A stretch of 64,000 nucleotides of DNA from Elusimicrobia bacterium GWA2_56_46 (GTDB taxonomy: Bacteria; Elusimicrobiota; Elusimicrobia; Elusimicrobiales; UBA9959), in contig MGTT01000011.1 of the NCBI GenBank assembly GCA_001799575.1, positions 62,001 to 126,000 of the forward strand, read 5' to 3'. Both the position numbers and the translations under genes were made by a program. Positions 15,001-30,000 of the stretch are shown here, piece by piece (positions within the stretch are counted from its first letter, which is position 1; each line of letters starts with the position of its first letter). Below the pieces are notes generated by a model, which was given only the letters and a program-made list of their open reading frames with translations, ran no database searches and was not told where the DNA came from.

Positions 15001-18000
15001 GCTCTTCCACTCCTGCGCGTCCCCGTCCCAGTAGGTCGTGGTGTCGGACGTCAACCGCTGCAATTTAATCTTCACCTGGCCTATACCGGCGCGCACATAC
15101 GCCGCCCCCTGCGGCTCGTCCAGGCTCGTGCCGGAAATATAGCCCAGCGCGCTCACCGTGGAAAGATTAACCGGATAGGCCGCATTCGTGACCGGCGAGG
15201 AATAGTCCACGCTGAACGTGGAGCCCTTCACATAGAAAACCTCGGCATTGCCGCCCGCGTTGGCGTTGTCCACGGCTGAAACCGTCACGTAATACGACGC
15301 CCCGCTCGCCAGGTCCGACGGCGGCTTCGGCAGATTGGCCGTCCTGGTAGTGAAAGAGTCCGTGAACACGTCTATATACGCGGGCGATGTTATCGTGCTC
15401 ACGCCCGCGCCCCACTGGTTGTCCACCACGCTCCAGTAATAGCCGTCGCTCAGCCGCCTGATCTGCATGCGCACCGCCGTCGCCTGGCCCGTATTATAGC
15501 CCGTAGCGGTCTTGTCCGTCATCCGCCCGGACAGAACCGGCAGCGAGCTCACGAAGATATTGCCCTCCGCGGGGAACGTCATCGTGGACACCGGCGCGCT
15601 TATATCGTAGATCGCCGTCTTAGTCGAATACGCAAGCGAATACAAGCCCGTCCGGTCGTAAGCGCGCGCCTCATAGCGGTACTCGTGCCCGCATTCGAAC
15701 GCGGCCGCGCTCGACACGCTCCAATTCAGCCACCCGTTCGACGTCGCCGCGTTGAACCACGCACTCTCGGCCTGCGATTCCAGCAGATTGAACGCCAGAG
15801 CGCCGGCCGGATCGGCGTATTTGCCCGAAGTCACGTCCTTTATCCGCGTCTGCACGCGCTCCAGCGCGCCGTACGACCCCGCGTCCGACGACGTGCCGTA
15901 AAACACCGTGAAGCCCCCGCTCGCCAGATCGCGCGCGCGCCCGGCCTCGGGCGTCGAAATATACACTTCCGGACGCGACGTGTCGTATGTGAACGACACC
16001 GAGCTCGTCCCCACATCGAACATATCCTGAACGTTGGAAGCCGTGTCGGAGGCGCGCGCCACCAACACGTACCGGTTCCCGTCCGCGAACGAAACCCCGG
16101 AAACCGTCCACTGCGCCAACGTCCCGCCCGCGGGAAAGAAGCCGGGGCACCCGCCCGCGAACGTGCTGCCGTTATAGCACCCGCCGCCCAATTGCTGGAT
16201 GGAGACGAACACCGTGCTCACGCCCACCCCGTAATCGTTCGTGCTGCCATACACCGTGAACGGAGCGCTGTAATACGCGCCGTTCACAGGCACGCTTATC
16301 GTAGCCGTCGGCTTTACAGCGTCATAGGTGAACGTGTATTGCTGCTCGGACGGCGGACGCTCGTTGCCGGAACCGGAATCGCCGGGCACGGCCCAGTCGC
16401 GCGCGCGGAGCCTTATCAGGTACTGCTTGCCCGTCGCCATCTTAGCGTCCGTCGGCCTGGTCCAGTTCCAAGTGTCGGACGTGCCGGGGGTATTATTAGT
16501 ATAAGCCGACGTCGCATAGTACACCGCCTCACCGAACGCCGAAGTGAAGTCGGCGCCGTTCCACCACGAACTGCCGGCGCCCGTCGAACTTGATGACAAA
16601 GCTATTTCAAGGCTCCTGATATCCGCCGGGGCATCATCCGCCGTGCCGGAAATGGGGCCGTTGGAGGCGTTCATATAGCCGCCGGGAACCGGCGACAGCA
16701 CCGTCGCCGTCGGCCTCAACAGGTCGAACAGCACCGAGATAGTGTCCACGCCCACCGCAAAATCGGTCTCCTGGTTGCCCGCCGCGTCCACCGCTTTAGC
16801 GCTTATCGCGTACCGCACATTGTGTTCCCACGGCGGCATGATCGAATACAGCCAGCCCGGCGACGTGCTTATCCACAACTCGTTCTCTTTCCATTCGGAC
16901 GCTCCGCCGTCCCAGTACGTTGACGTGTCGGCCGTCAGCCGCTGGACGCGCAGCTTGACCGCGGCGATCCCGGCGCGCACAAAAGCCGCGCCCTGCGGCT
17001 CGTCCAGACTGGTGCCGGAGATATAACCAAGCGAACTTCTGGTGGAAAGATTAACGGGGTACGCTATGCCGGTGACCGGCGAGGAATAGTCAACGCTGAA
17101 CGTAGAACCTTTGACATAGAACAGCTCGGCGTTACCGACGGCGTCCGCATTATCCACAGCCGAAGCTGTGACGTAATAAGAAGCGCCGCTCGCCAGATCG
17201 GTGGGTGGCCTGGGCAGACGGTTCGTATTGGTGGTGAACGAATCCACAAAAACGTCTATATACGCCGGTGAAAGTATGGTGCTGACGCTCACGCCCCACT
17301 GGTTGTCCACCGCGCTCCAGTAAGCCCCGTCGCTCAGCCGCCGGATCTGTAACCGCACCGCCGCGACGCCGCTTAAATTCAAACCGGTGGCCGTCTTGTC
17401 CGACATGCGGCCGGACAGCGCCGGCAGCGAGCTCACGAAAATATTGCCCTCGGCCGGGAACGTCATCGTGGACACGGGCGCGGTTATATCGTAAATGGTC
17501 GTCCGCGTGGAATAATTAAGCGACGGCCAGCCCGTATTGTCGTATACCACCGCCTCATAACGGTACTGGTGGCCGCACAGGAACGACGCCGCGCTGGACA
17601 CGCTCCAGTTCAGCCACCCGTCCGACGTGGCCGCGTTGAACCACGCGCTCTCGGCCTGCGATTCCAGCAGATTGAACGCCAGCGCCGCGGCCGGATCGGC
17701 GTATTTGTCCGCGCTTATGTCCTTTATCCTCACTTTCACCGACTGCAAAGCCCCGTAAGTCCCGGAATCAGCCGCCGTTCCCATGAACACCGTGTAGCCA
17801 GCGTTCACCAGGTTCCTCGACTTCGCCGCCGACGGCGTTGAGATATACACATCGGGCCGGTCGGTATCGTAGGTGAACGACACCGAGCTCACCCCCGCGT
17901 CAAAGACATCCTGCACGTTAGACGCCGTATCCGACGCGCGCGCCACCATCACGTAACGCTTGCCGTTGTTGAACGAAATATTGGGAACCGTCCACGCCGC

Positions 18001-21000
18001 GAGCGTCCCGCCCGCGGGGAAGTAACCGGGGCAGCCGCCCGCGAAGCCGGAGCCGTTATAACAGCCCGTGCCCAGTTCCTGGATGGAGACGAACACCGTG
18101 CTCACGCCCACGCCGTAGTCGTTCGTGCTGCCGGCTATCGCGAACGGAGCGTTATAGTACGCGCCGTTCACAGGCACGCTTATCGTAGCCGTCGGCTTCA
18201 CCGCGTCGTACGTGAACGTATAGTTATACTCGTTCCAGTTGGCCGGCAGGGCAAGGTCGACCGATTTCACCCGCATAAGATAGGTCTTGCCGGTCTCCAT
18301 ATAACTTCCGCCCGGACGTGTCCAGCCCCAGGTGCTGGTCTGGACGCCGGAAACATAAGAGGTGGTGCTGCCGTACACAGCGTCGGCGTTCAACCCCGTA
18401 AAGCCGGCCCCGGTCCACCAGGTGTTCGCCGCGCCGATGGAGGACGAAGACAAAGCCACCGCCACGCTTGAGATATTGGCGCCGTAATCATACGCCGTGC
18501 CGGTGCTGGCGCCCTGCGAAGCGTTCATATAGCCGCCGTTCACGGGCGACAGTATAGCGACCGTCGGCTGATAAATATCGTAATAGAACGTAACCGAGCT
18601 CACCGCCGTCTGAGCGTTGGACCCAAGATCGGTGGCGCTGGAATAAACGATGTACTGCGTCTCAGGCTGCCACGGAGCGGAAGCGAAAGTATAGTTCCAG
18701 CTTCCCACGACGCCCTGGGCCTTGAACCAGCTCTGCGTACCCGAGGTAAATCCGCTGCCGGGGACATACCACTGGCCCGCGGCCTCCCGTATGCTGAGGG
18801 CCACCGTGCTCACACCGACATTGTCCGCGGAACCGCCGGAAAGAACGTTGAGCAAACTGTAATACCTCCCATCCAGGGGCGCGCTCACATTGGAGGAAGG
18901 GGCGCTGTCGTCAAAAGTGACGGTCGCGCCGATCACGTAGAAATCTATTTTGTTGGCCGGGGCCGAGTTATCCCTGACCGAAACGGTGAGGTAGTAAGAC
19001 GTTCCCGAAGTAAGTTTCCCCGTAGGAACGGCATAGGTCCAGGGCGCGGAAACGCCGGCCGCGGAGCCGCCGAAATTGGCCGGGACCGACGCGAAAGATA
19101 CGATAAAGTCGCTGGCGCCGGCGTCCCACCAGCCCTCGAAAGGCGGTCCCAGGCGTTTCACGGCAACCCAGACGCCGTCCCCGCTTCCTTTCGCCAGGAT
19201 CTCGCCGGGCGCCCTGGCACCCCCGTCGCGCGCCGTCCCGGCTATGTCCATAAGCCGGATGACAGTCCCGCTCACCGGCCCGGTGGCGGCCGCCACCGGG
19301 ATATCGCGGTCGATCGTGAAAGTTGCGGTGGAATACGCGGAACTAAGATTCCCGGCATTGTCCTCCGACTTCGCTTCCACCAGGTAGCGGCGGTCGGTTT
19401 CAAAAGTGAAAGTGGACGACCAGGCCGCTAAAGGGGCGTCCGCGTTATACCAGGCCTGGTCTCCCTGATAGTCCATAAGATTGTAGGCCTTGGCGGCCGG
19501 GTTCCAGTAGCGGCCGTCCCCGGCTCCCGCGTAATCGTTGTTCCACACGCGCATAGAGACCGTTTTCAGCCCCGAGGGGACGTCGGAAGCCGAACCAGAA
19601 ACGGTCGCCTGCACCGCCCCCGTGGAAAGCCGGGGCGAAGTATAATCGGCCGCCGTCACGTCAGCCGGGAAAACAATGCTCTGGGAAGGGTTGGCCGCGT
19701 CGAAAACAAAAGTGAAATAGGACTCCGTAAGCATAGCGCTCATGTTATGCGCCCTGTCCGCGGCGCGGGTGCGGACGCGGTAGTAATGCGAACTCTCCCA
19801 GGTGGGGGTGGAGGCGCCCGTAAAGCCCCAGTCCGCCGTTTCCGGGTCTATCGGATTACCGTTATTATGGGTCATGGTCAGGGAGGTGGTGGCGTTCCAG
19901 ATCTCCGGTTCCACGGACCAGACCCGGCCGGCGGCGTTCCAGTAATCGCCGGTATCCGTATTCGCGAAACCCCTGTCCTCTATCGAAAGCTGGACGCTCT
20001 CTATTTCCTGCGCCGTTTTAAGGTCGTCGCCGCGCGCGGTCCCCGAAATAGCGGCAAGCGACTTGATATAAGTATTGCCCGCCGTGTCCGGGACCAGCAA
20101 AGCGACCGAGGAAATTGAAACGTCATAGGTGAACACCATATCGGCCAACGGGGTGGCGTTGCCCGCGTTGTCCGTCATCTTCACCGACACCGTGTAATCG
20201 GTTCCGTTGCCCCACGACGGCAGATTTTTGCCGGTGGTCCCGGGGAAGGTCCAGTTTTCGGTCCCGCTCACAACCAGCCAGGCGTCGTCCTGAACGTTTA
20301 TCGTAAAACCGTTCACGCCGTTCCAGTAGTTGGCCCCTTCTTTTATAGTTATCTCCACCCTTTTTACGCCAGACGGCGTGGTCCCGCCGCCCAGGTCCAC
20401 GGCGGTGCCGGAAATGGCGTTGATGAGCCTGGCAGCGATGCCGGAAGCCGGCGCGCCCGCGCCGCCGTAAAACACGCCGTTCACCGGCAGCGTGGACACC
20501 ACCGTGCCGCTGGCCTTGTCAATGCTGAACGTTATGGTGGAGGTGGTCATCACGCCGTTCAGATCCTCGGCGTCCACGGCGGCATAATAGGGATTTTTAG
20601 TCACGTCCAGCGCTGAGGCCGGCGGCAGATCGGCCGACACGCTCCAGGCGGACGTTCCGGAGGTAATGGAATAAGAGGCCGTCTTGTTCAATATGCCCGG
20701 GGTGGCGCTGAAACCGGAAACCCAGTCCCAGAAGTATTTAGTGCCGCCGTCCTCGTAATAGAGCCTGACCTTTATGCCGTTGGCGGCGCTGTCCTTGAGA
20801 CCCACAAAATCTCCGTTGGCGGTACCGGCTATCTGGGCTATGCCGTTCAGGTAGGTTCCGGCCGCCGGCGTTCCGATGAAGACCGAAGCCGGGGTATCGT
20901 CCACTATAAATCTATGATAGCTGGCCCCGCCGTAGGCGAACGAATCCTGCACGTTGCCGTCCACCGTCCCGTCGCTTTTGCGCGCCAGGTCCCTGGCCCG

Positions 21001-24000
21001 CGCCTGTATGAAATATTCCTTGTCGCTCACCCACACTTCCGGGCCCAGCGTTTTCTTCCAGGGCGTGGTACTGTTATCAGTGGCGTAGAGCCAGGCTTCG
21101 GGGTTGGAGACGTCGAAATCCGCGCCGTCGAAATAGCGGCTTGTGCCGCTCTCCAGATGCCACAGCTTATATTCGGTGGGGGCCAGATAATCGCCTGTGT
21201 AGTAGCCGCCCTGGGCGTCCGAGGCGGTGCCGTTGAGGGCGTCCAGACCAGCCAGTTGCGAAGACTTGTAGCTCTGGTTATGGGCCGGTTTTGTGATATA
21301 GGCCGTGGGCGAGCTCTTGTCTATATAGAATACGAAGCTGGACTTGTTGACCTCGAACGTGTCCTGGAGATTGGCCGCCAGGTCACGGCTCCTGGCCTTG
21401 ATCAGATACCGCCCGGTGGTCATTTTGGAATTAAGCGCGACCCCGGCGTAAGTCCAGGGGTGGGGCGTCCCCAGGACGACCCAGGAAGACGCGTAATAGT
21501 CGAAAGCCGATCCGCCCCATTGTTTATTGTCCTGGTCGTAGGCGGTGAGCTGGATTTCGTCGTAGTTTAATCCCGAGATCCTGTTCCTCGGAGCCACATC
21601 CGGCGCCGGATCGTTGGCGGTGCCGGCCAGCATGAGCAGTTCCTTGTAGACATAACCGGCGACGGGCTGCGTCGTCACCGCCACCGGCGGCGTGGTATCG
21701 TACACTATGCTTAGCGGCGCGATAGGCGGGTCGGTCGCGCTTATATTAAGCGCCTCGTCGTAAGGCCTGAGCAGCAGATCGTACTGGTAGCCGGTGCCCA
21801 GCCCCCAGCCCGCGGCCGCGGCCGTGGACCAATCTATAGTACCGCAGGACACGCCGTTACAGCTGCCGTCCGAACTGCCGCCGCCCGGCACCGCCAGGGT
21901 TATATCGGAAGAAGTGTCGCAGGCGCCCCATACCCCGGAATTGCGGCACTGAAGCGTGTCCGCGTTCTTTATACGCAGCTTCAGCCCCGTAAGATAGAGA
22001 CTGCCCAGGTTATTGGAATCCTGCGCCGTGCCCCGGATCTCGGTCAGGGAACTGCGCGGCCCGGCGGAGGGAATAGTGACGCTGCCGGACGGCGGCTGGG
22101 TGTCGGAATAAATAATGAAACCGCTGCCGCCCCTGGCGGACGGCAGAGAGCAGTATTCGTCGTCCTCGCACTGACCGCCGGGGGAAGTTCCGGCCGAGCG
22201 TATGGTGAACGAGGAATTGGAGGGTTCCCAGGCCATTGTGGAGATCGTAAACTGCCAGTTCCCGGCCGCACCGGAAGTGGACACCGGGGCGTTCCAGAAC
22301 GGAGCGGCGACATATTCGCCGCTGGAAGCGTACTGCTTCCAATCCTGGCCACTGGAATTTTTGGTTACCCTCACCGCCACCGACACGGAGTACACGCTGG
22401 TGCCGGAGATGCTGGCGAGGGAGACGGGCTTTACCCTCTGGTTAAGGGTCGGCGCCGCAACTACGGTGTCCGGCAGATTTTCCGCGAACCTGAACCGCCT
22501 GTCATAATCGTCCCTCGCTGGCAGGACCGCGCCGGCAACATTCCCCGCCTTATCCTTGCCCCTGGCCGTGACCCTGTAAACGCTCTTCGGCGAGAGGAAG
22601 CCGGACGGAATGGGAAAAGTCCAGTTTGCGCCCGCGACCGTCCCCGAATCCAGCCATATATCGCAGGTGCCCGGCGCTCCCGGCTCCACCCAGCCGCTTC
22701 CGTTCCAGCACTTGTTATCGGAGTCTCCGTCGGAGCAGCTGTCCAGGTTAACGTTCGTCTTTTCGCGTATAATGCGCAGCCTGACCACGTCCATTTCTCC
22801 GGTGGGCACGTCCGCGGCCGTACCGGCCAACTGGGTAAGGGCGGTGAATTTATAACTGTCGGCGCACTGCTCGGCCGGGGCCGGAGAAGTTATGGCGGAA
22901 GAAGGGGTCGAAAGATCCACTGTGAAATAATTGGTGGTATAGCTCAGTTGCAGGTTCCCGGCCAGGTCAACGGCGCGCGCCACCGCGTAATAGGTCGCGT
23001 TATCGGCCAGCTTCGTCCGGTCTATGTAATATTCCCAGGTCCCGGACGACTTGCCCATGACGGAGGTCCCGTCGTTATACCAGGAAGGCAGCACGCCGTA
23101 ATTGAAATGGGGCGTTGACTGCGCCACGGTGAAGTCGGCGCCGTCCCACCATTTATTGTCGGACAGCCTCTGGAAGCCCACCTGAATGCTCTGCGAAGCC
23201 GTTGTGGTGCCCAGCCCGGCCTCGTAATCGCGGGGCGCGGCAAAGGGCGAATAATCGCCCGCCGTGCCGGTGAACGTGGAGAACCTCTGATAAAACCCGT
23301 TATGCGCCGGAATGCCGGTAAAGTGCCCGCCGCCCGCGTCAGGAACCGCCGGCGCCGTAACGTCCAGGCCGAACGACGTCGTGGCATAAACCACCTGGTA
23401 ATTTCCGGCCGCGTCCGTGGCGATGGAGACAACCTCGTATTTATATCCCTCGTCGAACAATCCGGAAGTGAGAGTGTTGCTGTTCCAGGCCGCGTTGGAA
23501 TTTATCCCGTCGCCGGTGACCGCGGCGGGCAGAATAAAGCCGGTATCGGCGCCCCAGCCACCCACGCCGTTGTAGTAATCATAGCCGTCTCCGCCCGAAG
23601 CCGTCCTGCGGAGCTTCAGCTTGACCACGCTGATGCCCGACGCCATGATCTGGGCGGAGCCCAGCGAGGTGTCCAGGGTAGTGCCGGAAACAGGCAGAAC
23701 CGCGGACTGCGAGAAAAGATTCTGGGCCGGGCTCGTGGTCACCGACACCGGCCGGTCGCGGTCTATGGTGAACTCATTATAACCGTCGGCCGGCGCCGTG
23801 CTGGCCCTGCTGGCGTTGCCGGCGTAGTCCACGGCCCGCGCGTACAACCTGAACCACTGCGGATTGGCCAGCCCCGCGAAATAGGTGTTCAGCGCGGAAT
23901 TGGAGAACGTCCAGCTGTCTACGTGCACCGCGCACTCGTGCCAGGACGAGACGGCGCTGTACGCGCTGAAACCCGCGCCGTCCCAGAAATCCCCGTTGGC

Positions 24001-27000
24001 GTTAGAGAAAGCCGCGTACACTTTCTCCACTCCGGAGCCGGCCACGTCGGCGTCCGCGGGATCGGGGTCTATATCGGCCTTGGGGCCGGAATACTCTGCC
24101 ACGCTCTGATGCTTGCCCGAAGCGGCCGGATAGCCCACCGAGGCCGTGGGAGAGGAAATGTCGTAGCGGAATAGCGCCGCGGTGGCGGAGCCGTCATTCT
24201 GGTTGCCCGCCTGGTCGGAGGCCAACAGCCGCACCTGGTAACGCACGCCGTCCCGGAAGATCGTCCGAGCCGTGAAATAGGAGTCGGAATAAACGTAAGA
24301 CTCCCCTGACAACGTGGCCGGCAGGGCGGCCGCGCTGGAGTAGAACACCAGGCCGTTCCAGTTCTCGCCCGGGTCCACCGTCGCGGTGGCCAGCCGTATC
24401 TGGAAACTCTGGGAAACGCGCACGCCCGGAGACACGTCGTAGGCGGTGCCGGCGATATTCGGCAATTCGCCGGCCCTATGCGCCGTCTTATTAGGCAGCG
24501 TTATCGAAGTGACCGGCGCAGCCCCGTCTACCACGAACACCCTGGAATCATACGGCGTGGTCTCAACGGAGGTTTCCGGCGTGCCGGCGAAGGCTCTCAC
24601 CATGACCTTGAGCTGATTGGCCCCCGCCGGCCAGATCGAAGTGAGCCCGTCTTTCACCCAGGCCGTGGTCTTGACCCCGACCCAGCCGCAGGTGGAGATA
24701 CCGGCGGAATAGTAGTTATCGTACTCGTAGCCCGAAGCCGAGACCGCGCAGACGCCGGTCAGATACGCGGCTGTGGAAACCCAGTTGTTACCCGCGCCCG
24801 TCCAGACTTCATCCGGATTGGCCGTGACGTTGATGATCCGCATCTGCGCGGTGCTGGCGTCGGACAGCGTGCCGACTATCTGCGTGAGCTCGGACGGCTT
24901 GGAATGGGAGTTCGCCGCCGGCGCCGTGACGGCCGATTCCGGAACCGGAGCGGTTTTCCTGAAGTATACGTGCTGGGTTCCCGAAACGGGGGCGGAAGGG
25001 AACGGGGTCTCCTGGCCGGCCTTGTCGAACGTCCTGGCGTATATGTGGTATTTGCAACCCGCCTTCAAAACGCCGTTGGCGGGGATGGAGCCCCCGGACA
25101 CCGTCCAATTGGAGCCGTCAAACGACGTGGAGGCGCCCCAGGCCGCCGGGGAAACATTATCCGGCGCGTATCCGCCCGGAGCTATATCGAACGCGCCGCT
25201 GACTATGTTCCAGTAGGAATTGGCCCCGCCGCAGCCGGCGTAATCCTCTTCGTAAAACGCAGCGCGCAAAGCCGCCGTGCTGTTCTCCAGTATCCCGGAG
25301 CCGCTCAAGCCGGTCCAACTGTCCGCCGCCGTACCGGTAATCGCCGCCGGAAAGCCCGCCAGATCGCCGCCGCTGGCCGCCGGAGCGGTTATGTATGTTT
25401 TTGGCGTGGATCTATCCACCCACAAGTTTTTTTCGTTGAGCCCGGCGGTGAAAGACGTTTCCTTATTGCGGCTGGTGAACGTGGTGGCGCCCGAGGCGTC
25501 CGCCGAATTATCCAGAGCGCAGACCCTCACCTGATAGCCCTGGCCGTCGGTCATGGCGGCCCAGAGCGTGCCGGCGCCGGCCTGGGCCTGAAGCGTCCAG
25601 CTGCTGGCCGAGATGGTCATTTCCTGCCAGCTAGAAGCCGACGTTCCGCAGACCGAGCCGCCGTCCTGGTAGCAGAGCTTGTCGAAAGCCGTCCCGCCCC
25701 AGCACTTATTGGCGTCGCCGTCGTTGGTGTAACGTATCTCGGCGTAAGCCCTGAAAATAGTGTTGCCGGCGGCCGGGCCAGTCGCCGGACGGTCGCTGGC
25801 CGTGCCCAGCAGATATTGCAGGTCGTAGCCGGAGACGGCGCTGTACCACTGGCCGTGCGCCGGAGCGATCACCGAAGAGGTCGGCGAGACGATATCGTAG
25901 TAGAAATTCCTGTCCACTACGGTATAAGAGGACTCTATATTCCTGTAACTCCCGTCCGGCTGCTCCACCTTGTCCTGAGCCCAGGCGTAAACCTTGAACG
26001 CCTCGCTGCTGCCGGTTATGCCGCCCCAGAACAACCCGAAGTTGGCGTGGCTCCAGGCGGTCGCCTCTCCGGGGCTGCCCTGGGTGACGGCCTGCGCGGG
26101 GTCGCCGCGGCCGGCCTGCCAGCCCGAGCCGCCGTTATACCAGTAGCCGTCGCTCAGCCGCTGTACGCCTATATTCATGAGGTCAATGCCGCTCTGGCGG
26201 CTGGTCAAAGGCTTGTCCTGCACCACGCCGCTGACTGTCGGTTGGCCGCTGAAAAACGTGTTTTCCGTCGGGAACGTAACAGTGGCTTCCGGATCGGAGG
26301 CGTCATACTTGAACGTGATAGTGGAATAAGCGGCGGAATAATTGCCCGCATTGTCCATGACCCTGACTATCAGCGCATACTCCTCCCCGTCCACCCATTT
26401 GGCCGCTTTGGTCACGTCGGAAGCGTGCCAGATCTGGTAGGGGATCGTCGTGGTGCTTTCCGCCGCGTTCCAGATAGCCGCGGTCTGATCGCACCAATCA
26501 TTCGGCCCTTTAGCGCCTCCCGCGCAGGTGCCGGTGACGCCCTTGGTCCACTTGGTAAGGCCCCCGCTGCCGGGATACTCAAGCCGGTATTCCACCTTAT
26601 TGACCCCGCTGGTGGAATCGGAGGCGTTGCCGTTGGGATCGTCCAACCCGTTCAATCCGTAAGCTCCGCCGTTCACCGCCGGAGAGCTTACGGAGATTGT
26701 GGGCTTGTCGGCGTCGAACTTGAAAAAGCGGGTATAAAGCGGGGTGGCGGCCGTGCCGGTGGAATTGCCGGCGCCGTCCAGGCCGTAGACCTCCAGCCGG
26801 TATTCCCGGCCGTTCTGCCAACCGCAGGCGGGTCCGCCGTAGGGCCCGCACGCCCCGCCAACCGGAACGGCGCTGAAACCGCAGCTCCATGTCCCGCCGG
26901 CGCCGTTCAGCGTGCAGTTGGCCTGTCCACCGCTCTTTTTAGCCTCGAACCAGGCGTTATCCGGCTGGATATTGGTGAAGCTCAGCGTCCCGGTATCCAG

Positions 27001-30000
27001 GTAAAGCGTGGTGGCCGTGACGTCGAAAATCCTGAGCCTCACGTTCGGATTCTGCAACGCCTCCACCACGGGAACATTGTCCGAGATCGTCCCGCCCATG
27101 GAAGAAGCCGCGTTCTTCCAACTGACGGCGCAGCCCGCGCCAGCGGTGCACGTGGAGACGTTCGCCCACTGCGACTCCAGGGTGACGGTCGGCACCGTAA
27201 TATCATAATAGAAAACCGTTTCGGTCGGAGACGCCGCGCCATTCGGAGCGTAGCCGAGCTGGCTCAACCGATCCAATGCCTTCGCGCGCAACTTGTATTT
27301 CCATCCGTCCACCCAGGCCGGCCGGCGCAGATCCCCCGATGCCGCAGTAATGTTCACGCTGTTGGCGGCGGTGGGCGGCGCGAACTGCATCTGGGGACTG
27401 GCCGCGGTGGAAAGCCAGGTTTCATTAACCGTCCAGGAGGAACCCGTCCAGTAACGAGCCGTATCCGTATCCGCCTGGAGCGAAAAATCCACCCTGCCCA
27501 CGCCCGAGATATCGCTGAAAGACATGGCTATATCGCTGGGCGAGGCTATGATTTGTCCGCCGGGAGGGGAAGTGATGTTAATGACGGGACGCTTGCGATC
27601 CATAGTAAGCGTAACCACGCCGGCGCCCGAAGCGAGGCCCCGGCCTTCGTCCGATGTCCTGCCGCGCGTCTCTATACGGTACTGCTTGCCCTCCTCATCA
27701 GCCGCCTGGAAGAGATTCATGTCCAGCGTGGAATAACCCCAGGGCGTGGCGGCCGTCGCGGACTGCCATTCATCTTCAGGCGTAGAAAAACTGCCTGCGG
27801 AAGCGAAGGCGCTCCCGTTCCAGAGATAACTGTCGCTCAACCTGACAATACGCACATTGGAAGTGTTCTGCGAAATCCCCGCAATTGAATCCGCCAAACC
27901 GTCACCTGTGCCGTCATAACCCGCCGTACCGGCGATTGTAACGAATCCGGTTGTATAGCCTCCCAAAAGACCATTGGCCTCAACCGGATATGTAACCGCA
28001 GATATCGGACTTGTGACGGTGAAAGTTGACGGCTCCGAAACAGTCAAGCCGTCCGGATTCCTGATTGTAAGCGCATATGTCCCCGCGACGGTATTCGTAG
28101 AGATTTTGAGCTTAACTATAAATGAAGAATTGGTGACACTGGTTATAGAATTTACCGACACGCCTGCCGTGACCGAGACAGTCGGGAGGCCGGTTGACCC
28201 CCAATTTTCAAAATTTCCGCCGTTGATCGCTATATCCCTGGTGATAGATGACGTCCCAGTGTTGTCCGGAAAAATACCGCCGGAAAGGCGCGCACCGTTA
28301 TCCTCATCCACGAAAGAGGTGGTAGAGGGATTTGGTATCTTAAAAACACGCTCACCGGACGCTCCCGTAGTTCCACCGTCCGGGTTCACGATGCGTATAT
28401 CATAGGGAGTCGCTGACAAGGCAACCGTAGTAGATATTTTTACCGTCAGCCTTATCTCCGTGCCAGAAGTAAACGTCAGGGTACTGACAACAATGGCTGA
28501 TTGAGCCGCCCCGCCAGAAAGTATAGATGCTAATGGATCTTTGCCGCCATATTGTCTAAAAGGATTAGAGGGGGAGGCGGTAATAACGTAGTCATACACG
28601 TTCGAATTCAACCAGGCATTCACAGGAGACGTGGCAACTGAAACTATTGCGGGTACGGCCCAACCGGAAGTGACGCTCTTGTCAAAATATACTCCGTCGC
28701 TCTGCTGCCAAACGAAGGGTATGGCATCCGGCCTGGTCACTGAATAGGCTATGGATGGATGCGCCGGAGTGGCTGAAGCCTCCGCCCATTCAGTTTGTTC
28801 CACCCAATCGGTTCCGAGCGTTGTTGCGGTAGAGTAACAGGTAAGGCTCTGGAGATCGGAGGTGGATGAAACAAAAATCATGTACAGTGTATCAGAATTG
28901 AATCCATTGGCTGGATCGGCTTTGGCGATGCCCAGCGAAACATTTTTAAACACCTGCCCGCCCACCGCATTATCTCCTCTTAAGTTTGCATCGCCATAAC
29001 TTATGTCCCATGCGGTATTCCACGTTCCATCGTTATTGATGCGTCCATACCATATATCCTCCTGGCAGTCTACCCAGACCGCGTGGAGATTCCCTGCGGA
29101 GTCCGTAAGCATGGACACATTGTTGTCAAAGCCGGTTTGGTCGCAACTTAACCCGGTGAAAGTCGGGTTACCCGTGCCGGCATCCGCGTACGAATCCTCA
29201 TTTTGGTGGATTCTGGGAGTAACTGCTGCCACATTAGCGATATCCAAAGATGCGGCGATAACTCTCTGCGCCGCGACCGGATGTGGGAGCAGAACCGGAT
29301 AAGCCAGAGAATCGTTATCGGTGCCAGCTTCGCTGCAGTCAGCGTCACCATCATCAAATCGCCAGGTGCCCGCAGGATCGGTCAGATTATCGTCATATAC
29401 GATATAGCCGTCAAGCATATCCACACCCGGCAAGGCGCCGTTATCTGTCAGCAAACCGCTTATCCAGACTTTATTCGTAGAATCCGTGGGATGAACCATA
29501 AGTCCGACCGGCCAGTTCTGACCAACGAATCCGCCGGAGCCTAACGTAGCGCGCAAGCAACCTGTAACACTCGGGGTGATATTAGAGGTTTTCTGATTAC
29601 TTACCATTTGAATACCGGTTGAACTCACATTAAAACGCCTGATGAATATTTCCGGATAATAGCCAGCCGGCCTATCGGGCGCTCTAGAGGTAGAAACCGC
29701 CGCGATAACCTTTGTCGATATCCCCCCCTCGTACCAAATGTTGGGCTTTATGCCTACATCGGTATCGTACGCACCTCCAAGCCCACGAAAAAGATTCGTA
29801 GACGTCCACGGCCCCTCTCCCGTATACGACCAATAGGCCACGGTACTATCACTTCCTGTACCTACAACTATCACATAGCCGTTAGGAGTGGCTATCACTT
29901 TTCTCTGGTTAGAATTCTGTGTATTGCCAACACTGTCCACTACAACAGCAGCATACACTGTCAAACTCCCGGAGCAGAACAAGGCCAATAGCATAAGGAC

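Noticed and set aside
10432-15279. Long plus-strand open frame of 1,615 codons, plus similar ones over the whole giant gene
   Set aside because: It is the exact antisense register of the minus-strand giant frame, and its product is Arg/Gly/His-rich without domains. Long antisense frames are expected in GC-rich genes with this codon use.
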